Shown here in pieces: positions 43,389 through 54,684 of a stretch of 64,000 nucleotides of DNA. The translations under genes were made by a program, and so were the position numbers. The notes beneath the pieces are model-generated. The model was not told the DNA's origin. It saw only the letters and a list, made by a program, of their open reading frames with translations, and did no database searches. Position 1 is the stretch's first letter, and each line of letters begins with the position of its first letter. Source of the stretch: Pseudovirgaria hyperparasitica (lineage: Eukaryota; Ascomycota; Dothideomycetes; Acrospermales; Acrospermaceae); contig NW_022985564.1 of NCBI RefSeq assembly GCF_010093815.1, forward strand, positions 354,590-418,589, written 5' to 3'.

Positions 43389-45282
43389 GTACGCCACGCT
43401 GAGCCGTCAGACCAAGCAAAAAAAGAATCCCAGATCAATGGGGTTCTTTTCGATCTATCGTGGCTATCTTGCAAATGCGTCAAATTAATGTGGCTACTTT
43501 GTATGCCATTCCTTCCAGACCGGTGCTGGTTTCCTTCTGTGATGCCTTGAGTCACTCATTTATCACTCATTTACACAGTATTGTCTGCCCAAGTGCACCC
43601 AGCTAGTCCTTGCAAATAATGAAAACCTTGCGTGCATCTTTGGGGGAGTTCTTCGATGTCGATGAAGGTGATGTGATCGCTCTGCTTTTGCCGTTGACTT
43701 TGGTCGAGATCACATATTCCTAGAGAGATCTGTTGGTCTTTGGAGAACAGGTTTGTTTGTAGATTCGTGTTTTAGGAGACTGGAAGAGGATTGCACCTAG
43801 AGGTATGTGCGTCAATATTCTCACTCACAAGCTGGAGCCATTTGCTCCAAGGTGCACGAGGCGGTAAAACTCATTCCTACCACAGCTTTCCGTTATTTGC
43901 ATTGGAGTCTCAGCTTTGTAGCTCAGTTCAGGAAATGCTTGACTGCGGATGCTCTGACACCACACCAGAAAGCATACCTGATGGTTCCGGGGTATACGTT
44001 TAGCTCTTTCTAATCGGCTCAAAATCCCTTGGTCGCGATTTCGGGGATGGACTTGCGATATATGGCGTGTAGCGATAGTCAACAGTGCAGGAGGGCGTCA
44101 TCCACGACAATACAAAAGTATGACGTCATATCGACCATCAAATGAGCTCGAACAATGACCTTTTGGAGGGAGGCGAAGTTTGGAGCCAAAAAGAAACCGT
44201 TTACAGTGCTTACAGCAAACTTTTGCTTTGTTGATGTGCATCCGCCGGAGATTCATGGAAGCGAAGAAGCGCCTTTTTTCACACATCGGAACATCCTCTC
44301 GTACAAAACTTCCGCATGCGATACTCGACCCCGCAAAATATGCAACAAGTCCTGGACGTTGTTGTCATTCAGAAGTTCCCTGGCATGGCATGAAGTCGCA
44401 AGATACACAGCAACGGTCCCGGTCCCAAAGCTGCTTACCCATGGACCTTATTGTACTTAGGTTCAAGTAGAGCATTTGCATCCACATCAACATCACATTT
44501 GCGTTCCAAGAGGCTTGTAAGCCAGCAAGTCTGCAAGAACAAGGCAACGCGAACAAACATTCGTTCTACACGTGTAGTTTGGGGCTCGAAAAAGTAAATT
44601 GAGTAGAAGGGTGATGGTCGGCAAAATAAGAAGGCTGCACGCTACCGACCGGAAGCGCCTTTATCCTGTTGATCTACCGGACCCATTTCCAGTAGTAAAT
44701 AGCGCCGCGACCAATCACTACACGTGTTTCAATACACGAAGAGTCTAATATTCCTGGAAGGCGGGAGGCGATGCACGCACGGATGGGGCTACTTCCGGCC
44801 AGTGGCAGTCTGGATTTTCCCCTATCCTTGGCTTGGGCCAAAAGCATCATGCTCATCACCACGAGGCTTTTCTAAGAGTTATTACCAATTGCGTCTTAGC
44901 CCCAAGCATTGGCTACGCCCACTGGTACACAGCAGCATACATCAATCCTGGATGCATACGGCTGGACTGCTTTCCGGTGCGATCCTGCCCGTGCCATACC
45001 TACTAGACTATACCACAACAAGCAGAATGAGCACCGGCGTTGCAGTAATCCGATTGAATTTGAGTAGAATGAGCTTGTCACTTTGGATTACCGTACCTGG
45101 TCCAAGCCGTAATGGATAGGCGTGCCATTATAGCCAATGTCCCGTTCGTGTCAAGATCGTATATAAACACTGACTGCCCGCCCGTACCGTTCAGTTTCCC
45201 ATCCTCAACTCAAGTCATCCAAGATCACTCCACTGTCTGTCGTTTAAGGTCACTTACTACCATCTCTAATACTTAATTCAAA
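43389..45282. other. Intergenic region upstream of the Rds1-like gene
   Basis: 1.9 kb between two plus-strand genes. ORFs at 43791-44003, 44155-44460 and 44724-45119 are short and show no domain. The last 170 bases carry CCAAT and TATA elements, listed separately. Confidence 0.5.
45134..45167 (+). promoter_or_regulatory. CCAAT and TATA elements of the Rds1-like gene
   Basis: CCAAT at 45134-45138 and TATAAA at 45162-45167 lie about 145 and 116 bases before the start codon and are followed by a C/T/A-rich leader with little G. This well-formed core promoter suggests strong or induced expression. Confidence 0.5.
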
Positions 45283-46244
45283 ATGAAGACTGCATTCGCC
45301 ATCATCGCCGCTGCGGCTCTCACTGCTGCCAGCCCAGTCAAGCGTGCTGCCATCACTGACGCTGACATCCTCAACTACGCCTTGACTCTGGAGCACCTTG
45401 GTAAGTCGATCATTGAATCACACGAAAGAAATGTTGAATCTATGCTAACAATCACTTAGAGGACACCTTCTACCGCGAGGGTCTTCAGAAGTACACCGAG
45501 GCTGACTTCGCTGCCGCCGGTTTCGACTCCACCTTCTACACCAACCTCAAGGAGGTCTCCTACGATGAGGCTACTCACGTCTCCTTCCTGACCAGCGCCC
45601 TGTCCGCCGCTGGTGCCAGCCCCGTTGCTGCCTGCACATACAACTTTGGCTACGACAGCGTTGAGACCTTCGTTGCCACTGCTGGTGTCCTTGAGGGTGT
45701 TGGTGTTTCCGCCTACCTCGGTGCCGCCGCCTCCATCGTCGACAAGACTTACCTTACCGCTGCTGGGTCTGTCTTGACTGTCGAGTCTCGTCACTCCTCC
45801 TACCTTCGCGCTGCTCAAGATCAGAGCCCCTTCCCCCAGGCGTTCGATGCTCCTCTCACCTTCAACGAGGTCTACACCCTGGCAGCTCCCTTCATCGTCT
45901 CCTGCCCAGAGAGCAACGCCCCTCTCCCAGTCAAGGCCTTCCCCATGCTCGCTCTCAGCAGCACGGACGCCCTGAAGACTGGCAGCACCGTCGAGTTCAC
46001 TGCCTCAGGCTACTCAGTCACCGGCGATGTTCCTCTCTACGCTGCATGGATTGCCGTCACTGGCCCAACTTTCGCCCCCGTCACTGTCGGATCTGACGGC
46101 AAGACCTTCTCTACCACCGTCCCAGAGGGCTTCCACGGCCAAAGCTACCTCGTCCTCACCACCTGCTCTGACAAGGTCACCGACGACACCACCACCGCTG
46201 GTCCTCTCCTCGTCGAGATCACCGGCACCCAGGGCTCCCCGTAG
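45283..46244 (+). CDS. Secreted Rds1-like protein with ferritin-like domain
   Basis: 300 residues in two exons, 45283-45400 and 45460-46244. It begins with a signal peptide (MKTAFAIIAAAALTAASP) and a Kex2-type KR site at residues 20-21. The ferritin-like region follows: ADILNYALTLEHLEDTFYRE, HVSFLTSALSAAG, then SAYLGAAASIVDKTYLTAAG and ESRHSSYLRAAQ, where Glu and His positions (EHLE, ESRH) match the four-helix diiron-type layout. The rest of the protein (after about residue 200) is beta-rich. S. pombe rds1 and related fungal proteins respond to stress, conjugation or desiccation; their activity is not established. Codon use is strongly C-ending (GCC, CTC, ACC), as in highly expressed fungal genes. 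Confidence 0.9.
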
Positions 46245-48322
46245 ATGATTCGTCATACGCGGCAGTGGACAGTTGATGGAGTGGCAAAGAACTTACTAAC
46301 TCGAATCTGATACCCTTCTTCCCCTCGTCGCGCCAGCATACATCACCAGCATTGTTGGGCGTTCAAGTGGAATGGAATTGCAAAGCTGTAGCGGCAGTAC
46401 ATTTTGGATTGTTATGCACCTGCAGTCACGCAAATATTACAACGGATTGAGATCTGTATTTACTTAATCATAATGCAAAATAACTGATCAAACAAATCGT
46501 GTACAGTCAAACTTTTGCGTGAATTATTATTAACTTGTTATGTTCATGACGCGATGTGTTCGCAATAATGATGCATCACCCGTGGACATTGAATAAGTGG
46601 AACAAGAGCCTTCTAGTCCACGGATTTCATTGCCAAGGAAGACCTGCACCGGCTTGTATGCATCACATTCGAACGACAACTGAAAACGACAATGCCCGCG
46701 CTCACAAACCCAAATCCTACGGTTCACACCTATAGCTAACAAGGTCCTAGAGCCCCTGGCTCCCAACTCTACAGCTCCACCAATCAGCACACCCAGCTGC
46801 GAACGGCCTTACTAAGCCAATAATACACCGCGAGGGGCCCCCAAACTCCTATTTGCCCAGTCTGACTTGCACACTATCGATTGTGCGTCTAACCCGCATC
46901 GGTCCACCAAACACCCGTCCAACGCCCAAGCACCAAGCGTCAACGATTGCATCACCACCCCCTTGCCTTCTTGTCCCATAGCCCACAGCATCGCCATTCC
47001 ATCACGTTATCAATTCCAGCCCGAATCCATTTACAAACAGATACCCAGTAATGAACGTCTATGATCCTTGATATAATGAGATCCTCCAGTACGCCCTCAA
47101 ACATGAACGAGGCTCGATATGGAGAAACCCGCATCGCAAACTACCGGGGAGATTGGATTAGATAACCAACGCGGGCTAGCCCGTCATGATTGCGGCTGCT
47201 AATTACTCCATGAGGCGTACAGCTTTGGGGGGAAATGAGATGATGATGCCCTTCAAATCTCACTACTGTACCATCGACACTAATAAACCAATTGCGACAG
47301 CTACGCCTCCGTAGCATAGCGCAAAATGCCTCAACATGGGACTGCCATACATCATTGCCACCGACAGAAGATCAGAAAGTGGTCGAGAATTGCCATATGG
47401 CCTGACGTCTTCCATTATCATAGCCATAGATGCTCAGGAGTCTGGGCAGCTCTGGGTGCATGGGGCAAACCGTACTTTTGAACGTGTTTTGCGGGGTTAG
47501 CCTTGCTTGAGCACCGGTTTTGTTTGTGGACTGTTGTGACTGTTGTGATTGGGGCAAAGGAGGGGAACGGGGGGGCAAAAAGGTTAAGTTCTGCGGATGC
47601 GTGGGCTGCCGGACTCGTGGGAGATTTCCAGAGATTCTCAAGACCGCAAAGCCATATAGTGGCGAATTCTGGGGCTTGTTCGATGTTGTTTTGTAAGGCG
47701 TTTCATGGGAATCTTATCTGATAGGATTTCTATGTTTGACCAGGTCGAAAATTGTAAACAAACACGTCCTTAGAAAACGGCATCGACAGTCTTTGGTGCG
47801 CAAGATTCAACACGCACGCTCATACATAGACATACATAGACACATAAGGGGCAGAAACCCTGTGACAAGTATTCTCCGCACGGCAATTCAGACTCCGTAA
47901 TGTGGATACTCATCTCGACAGTGGAGGATCTCTGCCGCCCAGACTCGTAGAGCGGAACTATTGGGAGATTAGATTGATAAGATTGATCTCGTTTTCTAGG
48001 CATGCTGGGCACCAGAGATGATGACTCGGTGATGAGGAGCATATGTTGGAGGCGTGAGCTAAAAGTATTTGTGATGGTAATACGCTTGCGCAGTCCAGCG
48101 GAGCCTAGTTTGGTAGTTTCCTAGTCAGGTACCGAGTAATTAGGTCGATCATCTTCGCAGGCACGTGCTTTGAATCTCAAGTTTCATTTGGGAAACGTGC
48201 TATCAGGAGATCAGTAGATCGCGATATCTGGTCAAAGACGCTTAGCTAGGTACGGTGACCGTTCCTATTCTATTTTTCTTTTACCGCATGTAATTGTATA
48301 CTCTACTAAGTTCTATCAATAC
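46245..48322. other. Convergent intergenic region, 2 kb
   Basis: This lies between the Rds1-like gene (+) and QNS1 (-). A T/A-rich stretch after 46430 fits 3' sequence. ORFs 46530-46790 (-) and 47503-47721 (+) have no recognisable domain. An ACATAGACAT-type short repeat lies near 47823-47846. Confidence 0.45.
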
Positions 48323-50498
48323 TCACTGCTTCTGGAGCTTCTCCAGCTTCTCAAGTACCTCATCGATCTTTTTGTAGCTCCAACTTTCATAGAATGCAGG
48401 ATACAGGAACGGTCGTAGATCGAATCGGTTGTCGTCTGGGCTGTAAGCTTCTGCGTGATATGCCGGTGTCATGGTCGTCATCTTGTGTCTATTGATGGCA
48501 TAAAAATGATAGAAACGCTTCACCTTCACGGCAATCTCACGCGGAGTCATCTCGTCTTTCCAATCATGAAGAAGGCGCTGGAAACAACCATACGGACCAA
48601 GCTTGTACTGCTTCCGCATGATACCGAATGTACTGAGTTCGGAATATGTCAGCCCCATGTCGGCTTCGTCGGACTGCACATAGTCTGCCGTAATCGGTTC
48701 GAGTTCGGCTGTTGGTACTGCATCGAGGAACTCATCGAGGATTGGAAGGTCGAACTCAGAGGAGGCCCAAGCGATGAACCGCTTGAGATCATTCTTACTG
48801 ACCGAGCCGATAGGGTTGATGTCCGCTGACGAGCAATCGTACTTTGTCAGATATCCACGGAGACACTCGTCGACATTAGCACTGCCTAGCACGAGCAAGC
48901 CGCCTCCGCCTTTGCGATTTCGTGTGGTTGGAAGCATCTGTGCAAACATATAAGTGGAAACCATACGGCTCCGGGCCTGAATATTCTGCAGAGCTAGATT
49001 CTCTGTGTTTGAGCCACCATGGACCTTGAAATTCGGTTCAAAGCCCGTGGCATCAGCTAACAAGGATTTGAAGGCTCCAAAAGCAGGATCAATGTTCGTA
49101 TCAATATGATACGCACCGATATTCTTCGCAAGGCGTTCTGCTCTGCTTCGCGTTTCCTGTGAAGATTGCGACTTCATCCCGAGATAGACGGTGTGGAAGA
49201 TTCTATTGCAGAGCTCCTGAGCGGTCTTGGGCATCCAACCCTCCTTTTCCAGCGCACCAGCAATTCTCTTCACATCACTGATGACTTGCTCGTTTCCTTG
49301 CTTGATGTGGTCCATGACTAAACGGCACATCGAAAAGACGATGACTGACGTAGCACAGCTGTCGATTCCGCCACTGAGAGGTACAATGAAGCCGGCAGCC
49401 TTTGAGCGTCGGAGATAGTCCCATAACCAACAGGCTGGACCGAGAGCGATCTCTTCCTCTGGCTTATGGTAGAAAATTGGTCGTCCCTGGGACGGGGCGA
49501 CAGAGAAATCCAGGTTGTCATCGTGGGGAGATAGACTGAATTTGGTCTCGATTCTCTGGTAAGCCGGTGCATGGATTGCTTGCAACCCTCGTGAAGGCGC
49601 AAATCTATAGGCGCGCACTTCTTCTAGGTCACAGGTCGCAGTGATGACTTCAACATCGTTCAGTGCAAATTGACTGCCCTGTGCAACGACCTCACCGTTT
49701 ATCAGAATGAGAGGCGCTCCATCGTAGTACAGACGGTCTCCATCACAACCACGCTGATTCGAGTAGATGTAGATTCCCCCGTTCTTTCTTGTGGCTTCTT
49801 GAATAAGTTCTAATCGAATGTTGAGCTTCCTCAGGTTGTGGTGCGACCCTGAGCTGTTGGTGATGACTTCGACGCCGTTCAGGGACATATTTGAGTGTGG
49901 GGAGTTCGGTACGAAGAGCTCCTCACATGTTTCCGCTCCGATGCAAGTATCAGGTGTAGATATGACAGCATCTCCAATAGGCACTGTGACAGAACCCTGA
50001 ATATCTTGTATCATCCTTGGAAGATACAATTGCTCTACATGCTGAGGCCTGGACCAAGGCGTGAAGTATCGCATTTCTACATAAGCATTAGAAAGTCGGA
50101 CAAGGCACAGCTTCCCACAACATACCACGATAGTTACCATCATTCGCAAGCCATAGCTTCGGTCTTACAAGGAGGATCTTGCCATCTAGAGCCAATACGC
50201 GACAGTTGTACCTTATGTTGCGATGCAGAACTGGCATTCCAATATCCAAAAGAATTCCGTTGCAGCTCTCATCGGTGAGAATCTTCTTCAACATCTCCCA
50301 GCTGTGTAGAAACACATCCTGCTCTAGAAAGTGGTCAAGTAGACCATAGCCAGTTATTTCCAACTCTGGACCGACGCGCAAAGTTGCCCCAGCAGCTTTC
50401 GCTCTTTTGATACTCTCGATGATGCGAGCTACATTGCCCTCGAAGTCCAACGACCACTGATTAAGGGAACATGCCGCAACGGTCACAAGGTGCCCCAT
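48323..50498 (-). CDS. QNS1: Glutamine-dependent NAD+ synthetase
   Basis: Converts nicotinic acid adenine dinucleotide to NAD+ with ATP and glutamine-derived ammonia, the last step of NAD+ synthesis. Two exons: 50498-50126 and 50076-48323 (2127 bases, 708 residues; the yeast enzyme is similar in length). The N-terminal nitrilase-type glutaminase has Glu in RVGPELEITGYG, Lys in RPKLWLANDGNY and the Cys nucleophile in GAETCEELF. The C-terminal ATP-pyrophosphatase domain has PLSGGIDSCATSVIV, then VLGSANVDECLRGYLTKYDC and SADINPIGSVSKNDLK. The start MGHLVTVAACSLNQWSLDFE is standard for the family. Its promoter faces that of the SANT plus ADP-ribosyltransferase-like gene. Confidence 0.97.
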
Positions 50499-51668
50499 CC
50501 TATCTGTTGACGGTCAATTTGTATCTGCTACAGAGCAGAGCACCGATTCCAGGAGATGTATAGTGACAGTCTCGGACGCGGGGCAGAGAATATATAAAAC
50601 TTCAGGAGCTAAGGATCACGAGATACAGATTTTTGCACCACACTGTGAAAGAGCTCGTACGTTTTTGTCCAAGAGATATCATGCGTTGCTCGAGAGCAAT
50701 AACGCGAAAGCGAATTGCGTGACGCGAGGCTATTAATACCTCGTGTTCCACTGCGAATGCGCGCGGTCATTCTCGTCGACCCTGGAATGCAAGCTTAGCC
50801 TTTCGGTTACTATCTTGGCATTCACTTGATGACTAAATACCTCGCTAACCGGATGCGGCACAGAGCCCTGCAGAGGTCTGTCTCTCTTGGCGTTTGTTTA
50901 CACAAAGTTTTTCGCCCCTTAATTATATAGACACTCTTCTCTCGAGATGGCTTACAGTTTCTAACAGCTTGAGCAATAGAGACAAGTGTTAACCTTCATA
51001 TGATTCTCAAATTCTAGAACTCTAAAGCTGGCTAACAATATAAGAGAGGTAATTCTTCAAGAAATAGAAGAAAGAAGAAATACTTTTATAAGCTCTACAG
51101 AATTTTCTCTAGAATCAACATGGAGTCTCCGTATATTCGTATTTTATCTTTACAGATATACACTAATGTAATTATATATATCTAGGTCGATTTATTTCAT
51201 CGACAAGTCACTTATTAGTAACTTCAAATCAGGAAATACGCTTGAATTCATGTCAAACAATACAACGTCCAGTATAGAGATTTTGAGCCACGAGGTATGA
51301 ATCATGCTAGGATGCAACGGCTCTTCTTACATGCTATGGCAGTCTTTCTTGAGTATGATCGATATCTTACATCTTCAACCATAGACTGCTACAAGTCTAC
51401 CATAGCTCTATTGATCTCAGATTCGATGTTACTCAGCGCATATATGACATAATGACATTCATGTTGGCTCATATTAGAAGACCTTGGGGTTACAGGTAAA
51501 GTCCTCTGCAAACTCGCTAAAATATACCTAAGAATCGGAGAAACGGTCGACTTGTGAATGTTAGACTCAACAGAATACGATCATCACTCAGAGTCATCAT
51601 ATACTGCCATCTGACTCTGACTAGGAAGTCCACCTCCCGACTCAGTCTCAATCCTTGCTGTGCAAGCA

Positions 51669-51693
51669 CTCACTCACTTGATGAGTGGGTGAG
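51669..51693. repeat. Hairpin upstream of the SANT/ART-like gene
   Basis: CTCACTCACT and AGTGGGTGAG flank a five-base loop, a ten-base stem with one mismatch, about 230 bases before the start codon. Confidence 0.6.
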
Positions 51694-51703
51694 TCTTTAT
51701 GAT

Positions 51704-51866
51704 AGTCGCGTCTCTTTGGAGGAAAACGCGACTCACTCAGTTCACTTTGACGCGACCGCGTTGCGCGCGTCTTATAACAAAGTCATGTACTTCCACTTCC
51801 GCAATCGCTTCATCTTCTTCCCCTCACTCTCCTTCTCACACCCGTTCTGCGTCTTCAAGACGCGTC
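51704..51866 (+). promoter_or_regulatory. Cluster of CGCG motifs, MluI-box-like
   Basis: Four separate sites with a CGCG core (AGTCGCGTC, AACGCGACT, GACGCGACCGCG, GACGCGTCC) plus GCGCGCGT lie in about 160 bases, 55-220 bases before the ATG at 51922. The last contains ACGCGT, the MBF cell-cycle box of yeasts. Function here is untested. Confidence 0.35.
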
Positions 51867-51921
51867 CTGTCCTTTCCAATATACTTGTACTACCACGTCC
51901 GACCTCGAACCTTCAAGGAAG

Positions 51922-54107
51922 ATGACTGTTGTATGGGAAGACGCCGGCACCGCTGGACGTTATCGAGTCCAGATCATGGTCCCGCAGCGCTCCAACAGCC
52001 TTTCAAACCAAGTGTCAGAACTGAGCCTGAAGCGACGAAGGCACGTCTCTCCGGATGTCGTCATATATGAGTCTCCCCAGACAGACCCCAAGTGGAGAGA
52101 CGAATATACCCAGTTCGGCGGCCTCGACGATGTAGATCTTCCTCGACGGAAGCTTCTTTTCATGCCGGGTGATGACCTTCACAGTCTCACCAATGCGAAG
52201 CCGCGAAGGTACGGAACCAGACAACTAGCATGACTGGCCTTATTATCTTGCTAAGAGTGTGTACCTAGGTGGACTTACAAAGAGCGCGTTTACCTTTGTG
52301 TCATGTACCGATACTTTGCCAACGACTTCGACGATATCACACTTGTTTTCAATAAGTGCTTCAAAAGCGTGGTCGAGCGCCGCGTGCTAAAGTCTCAGTA
52401 CATTAGTGAGCTTCGTTGGTACGGTGTGAGTATCAGCATACTTCCCCCATCCCAGCTCAACCCACTTCCACTCCATAATCTACGTCTGCAGTATTAGAGG
52501 CATTTTCTTAACAGCTTCTTTAGTATGACCGTGCGTGGGTACAAGTCAACAGGGACACCGCATTCGCAAACATAGGCGAGAAATGGGAGGCCGTGATCGA
52601 AGAGCTCGAAGCCTGCGCGGCAATGTGCTCTGTCGAACTTGTGCCGCGGAGCATCGACCCGCCGGATCTGTTCGCGAAGGAAGCAAAGCCTAGGTCTCCC
52701 GGGACTATCAAGCGCCTTAGACAGCTCAAGAAGCTGAGCAAAGTACCCATCAGTCTCAGCGATGATGAGGAAGAAGACGGATATGACGAATCGACCCATT
52801 CTCCAACCTCGGACGCGTCACTACTGGTAGTAACGCCCTCTACACTTCCATCGTCACAAGCAAGTCAAAGCCCCGAGTCACCGCTCTCATCTCCTGCAGA
52901 CAGCGTAGCAAGCCCCTTCCAGCATCTCGACAGACCAAGATTCACATTCCGATGCGACCACGCTACATCTGGCACAATCCGAGACGCACGCGGTCTGATC
53001 GGAGGAGAGTTCGATACCTGGCCGAACCTTGAGCGTAAGACGTGGCCCACCGCAGACGACATCTGCCTACAAGACCAAGTAATCCGACAGTAAGTCCCCT
53101 CCCAACACAGCCAAGCAGATATATCTTTCTTTGGGGAAGGAATTGAGATTTGGGCTGATTTATAATGACAAAAGTATCTGGCGCTCGGACAGTAGCCGTC
53201 CTTACTCTACGTGAGTCTCTCCCCTGTTCCGTTTAGGTTACTGTTCCTCTGACTTACTTACTTAACTCATGTTGACAGACTCGTTTCGACGTCCACAAGC
53301 TTGCTGGAGCTGTTTCGCCGCGCCGTGCCGAATATAGAGACCGCCACTATCAGTGTGATTGAATACGCAAAAATCGCAAACCACACCTATCACGCTGAAA
53401 GCCTTATTCGTCGCTTGAAGCCAACAGGCAATTTCATTGGCATGCACTGTACGTTGAACTCGTCAATCTGTGCACGAGCTCGAGACAGCAAACTGACAGT
53501 TGCATAAAAGACAAGGGCACGTGCGAATACCTAACATACAGCTATATCCCCAACGGCGCCATCGTACACGAGTTCAAGTTCGCAGACCTGCAAAACCGCC
53601 TCGTACACGCTGGCTACGGCGCCGCTATCCTCGAGCGTGTTGTTGGCAAACATGTATCCACGGTCAAAAGACAGATGTTCGAGAGTCCTATCCCGGCTGA
53701 TAATCGCGGTGCCGGCCTGATCGGGATCATCGCGTCGTTCTTTGGCGTGACTGCGGATTCAGATTCGGATTACGTCCAATTGATCGTTGTGCTACTGATG
53801 GACGCCCTAGTCATCGAGGTGAGCTCTTTCTCTCAATGCTTCTGGTCTACACTCACACACATACAAGCAAGACACTGACGTTCATTAGTTTGCAATTGAG
53901 CCTACCGAGGTAGAAATCGACAGTATTGTACAACACTTTGTCAGCGAATTACTCCGGCAGCCTGATGGCAACTTTGCACCTCTGGATGATTCCCACTTCC
54001 ATACGCTCAAATCCGGCTTCATACTAGGCTTAGTCCAGGGACACCAGAAGTTGAAAATTGAGAAACGTAAGTTGGACCGTGCTGAAAGTTCATACCGGCG
54101 ACGATGA
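51922..54107 (+). CDS. SANT-like N-terminus plus ADP-ribosyltransferase-like domain (DUF7587-like)
   Basis: 580 residues in seven exons: 51922-52208, 52269-52425, 52524-53089, 53175-53210, 53279-53448, 53511-53818 and 53889-54107. Residues about 96-185 (RWTYKERVYLCVMYRYFAND, DDITLVFNKCF) resemble a SANT/Myb-type helical domain. A Ser-rich acidic linker follows. Residues about 285-425 carry, in order, PRFTFRCD (Arg291), IGGEF, LVSTSTSLLELFRRA (S352-T353-S354) and GTCEYLTYSYIPNGAIVHEF (Glu411). This order and spacing resemble the Arg, STS and Glu motifs of R-S-E ADP-ribosyltransferases. I recall similar fungal regions as DUF7587; neither that name nor the fold was checked. A GTAAGT donor at about 54067 could start a further intron, so the last residues are uncertain. 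No signal peptide. Confidence 0.7.
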
Positions 54108-54684
54108 ATTGGGGGCTGAACTGCCTCAAGACAACACACTTTCGTACTGGAATGACATATGTCGAATTTGTAGAGATTGCACTGATGATGGTTGCGCGGT
54201 GTATTAGACATACAGGTTGAGCACACGATCTGCATGTGTAATTGTACTTCTGATGAAAGTTTGCTTGCAATCACCAGCACCGGTGATTACAGGCGTAGCG
54301 GCTTCATCAAGCTCGCCTAGAAACTCGCGATAGCACTTCTTCATCCTCGCGAATCATCTCAGTTTGTTTCCAGGCTCCAGATGATAATTATGCAAAGCGC
54401 ACGCCAAAAAGATGGTTGGGCGCATCAAAGCAAAACCCCGCAAATACTTGTTACACAGAAAGAATTATATGCATAGCCCAATAATGATAGAGATTTCACC
54501 TTGTCCATATTGTCCCTGCCATGAACGGCGAAATAGAGACTTCATAAAATGCGCACAGTCAACAGAGAATATGGCTCGTGAAGCCATGCGTACGAACCCT
54601 AACGCCGATGTAGATGCAGGGAGCAGGAACGCCAAATTGTGCGCGAATATGGATGATGAACAAAGATTATGTAAAGTATAATTG
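54108..54684. other. Convergent intergenic region
   Basis: 3' regions of the SANT/ART-like gene (+) and SET2 (-). ORF 54412-54681 (+) shows no domain. Confidence 0.5.

Larger units (their letters stand above)
50499..51921. other. Divergent intergenic region, partly AT-rich
   Basis: 1.4 kb between the QNS1 start (-) and the SANT/ADP-ribosyltransferase-like gene (+). Its middle (about 50920-51250) is AT-rich without identifiable coding remnants, and its right end carries a hairpin and several CGCG motifs, listed separately. Confidence 0.5.

Noticed and set aside
46530-46790. An 86-codon minus-strand ORF as a small gene
   Set aside because: It is not recognised, and it lies in the 3' region of two convergent genes; support is too weak.
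50920-51250. A transposon remnant in the AT-rich middle of the QNS1 upstream region
   Set aside because: The composition is suggestive, but no coding remnant, terminal repeat or target duplication could be recognised.
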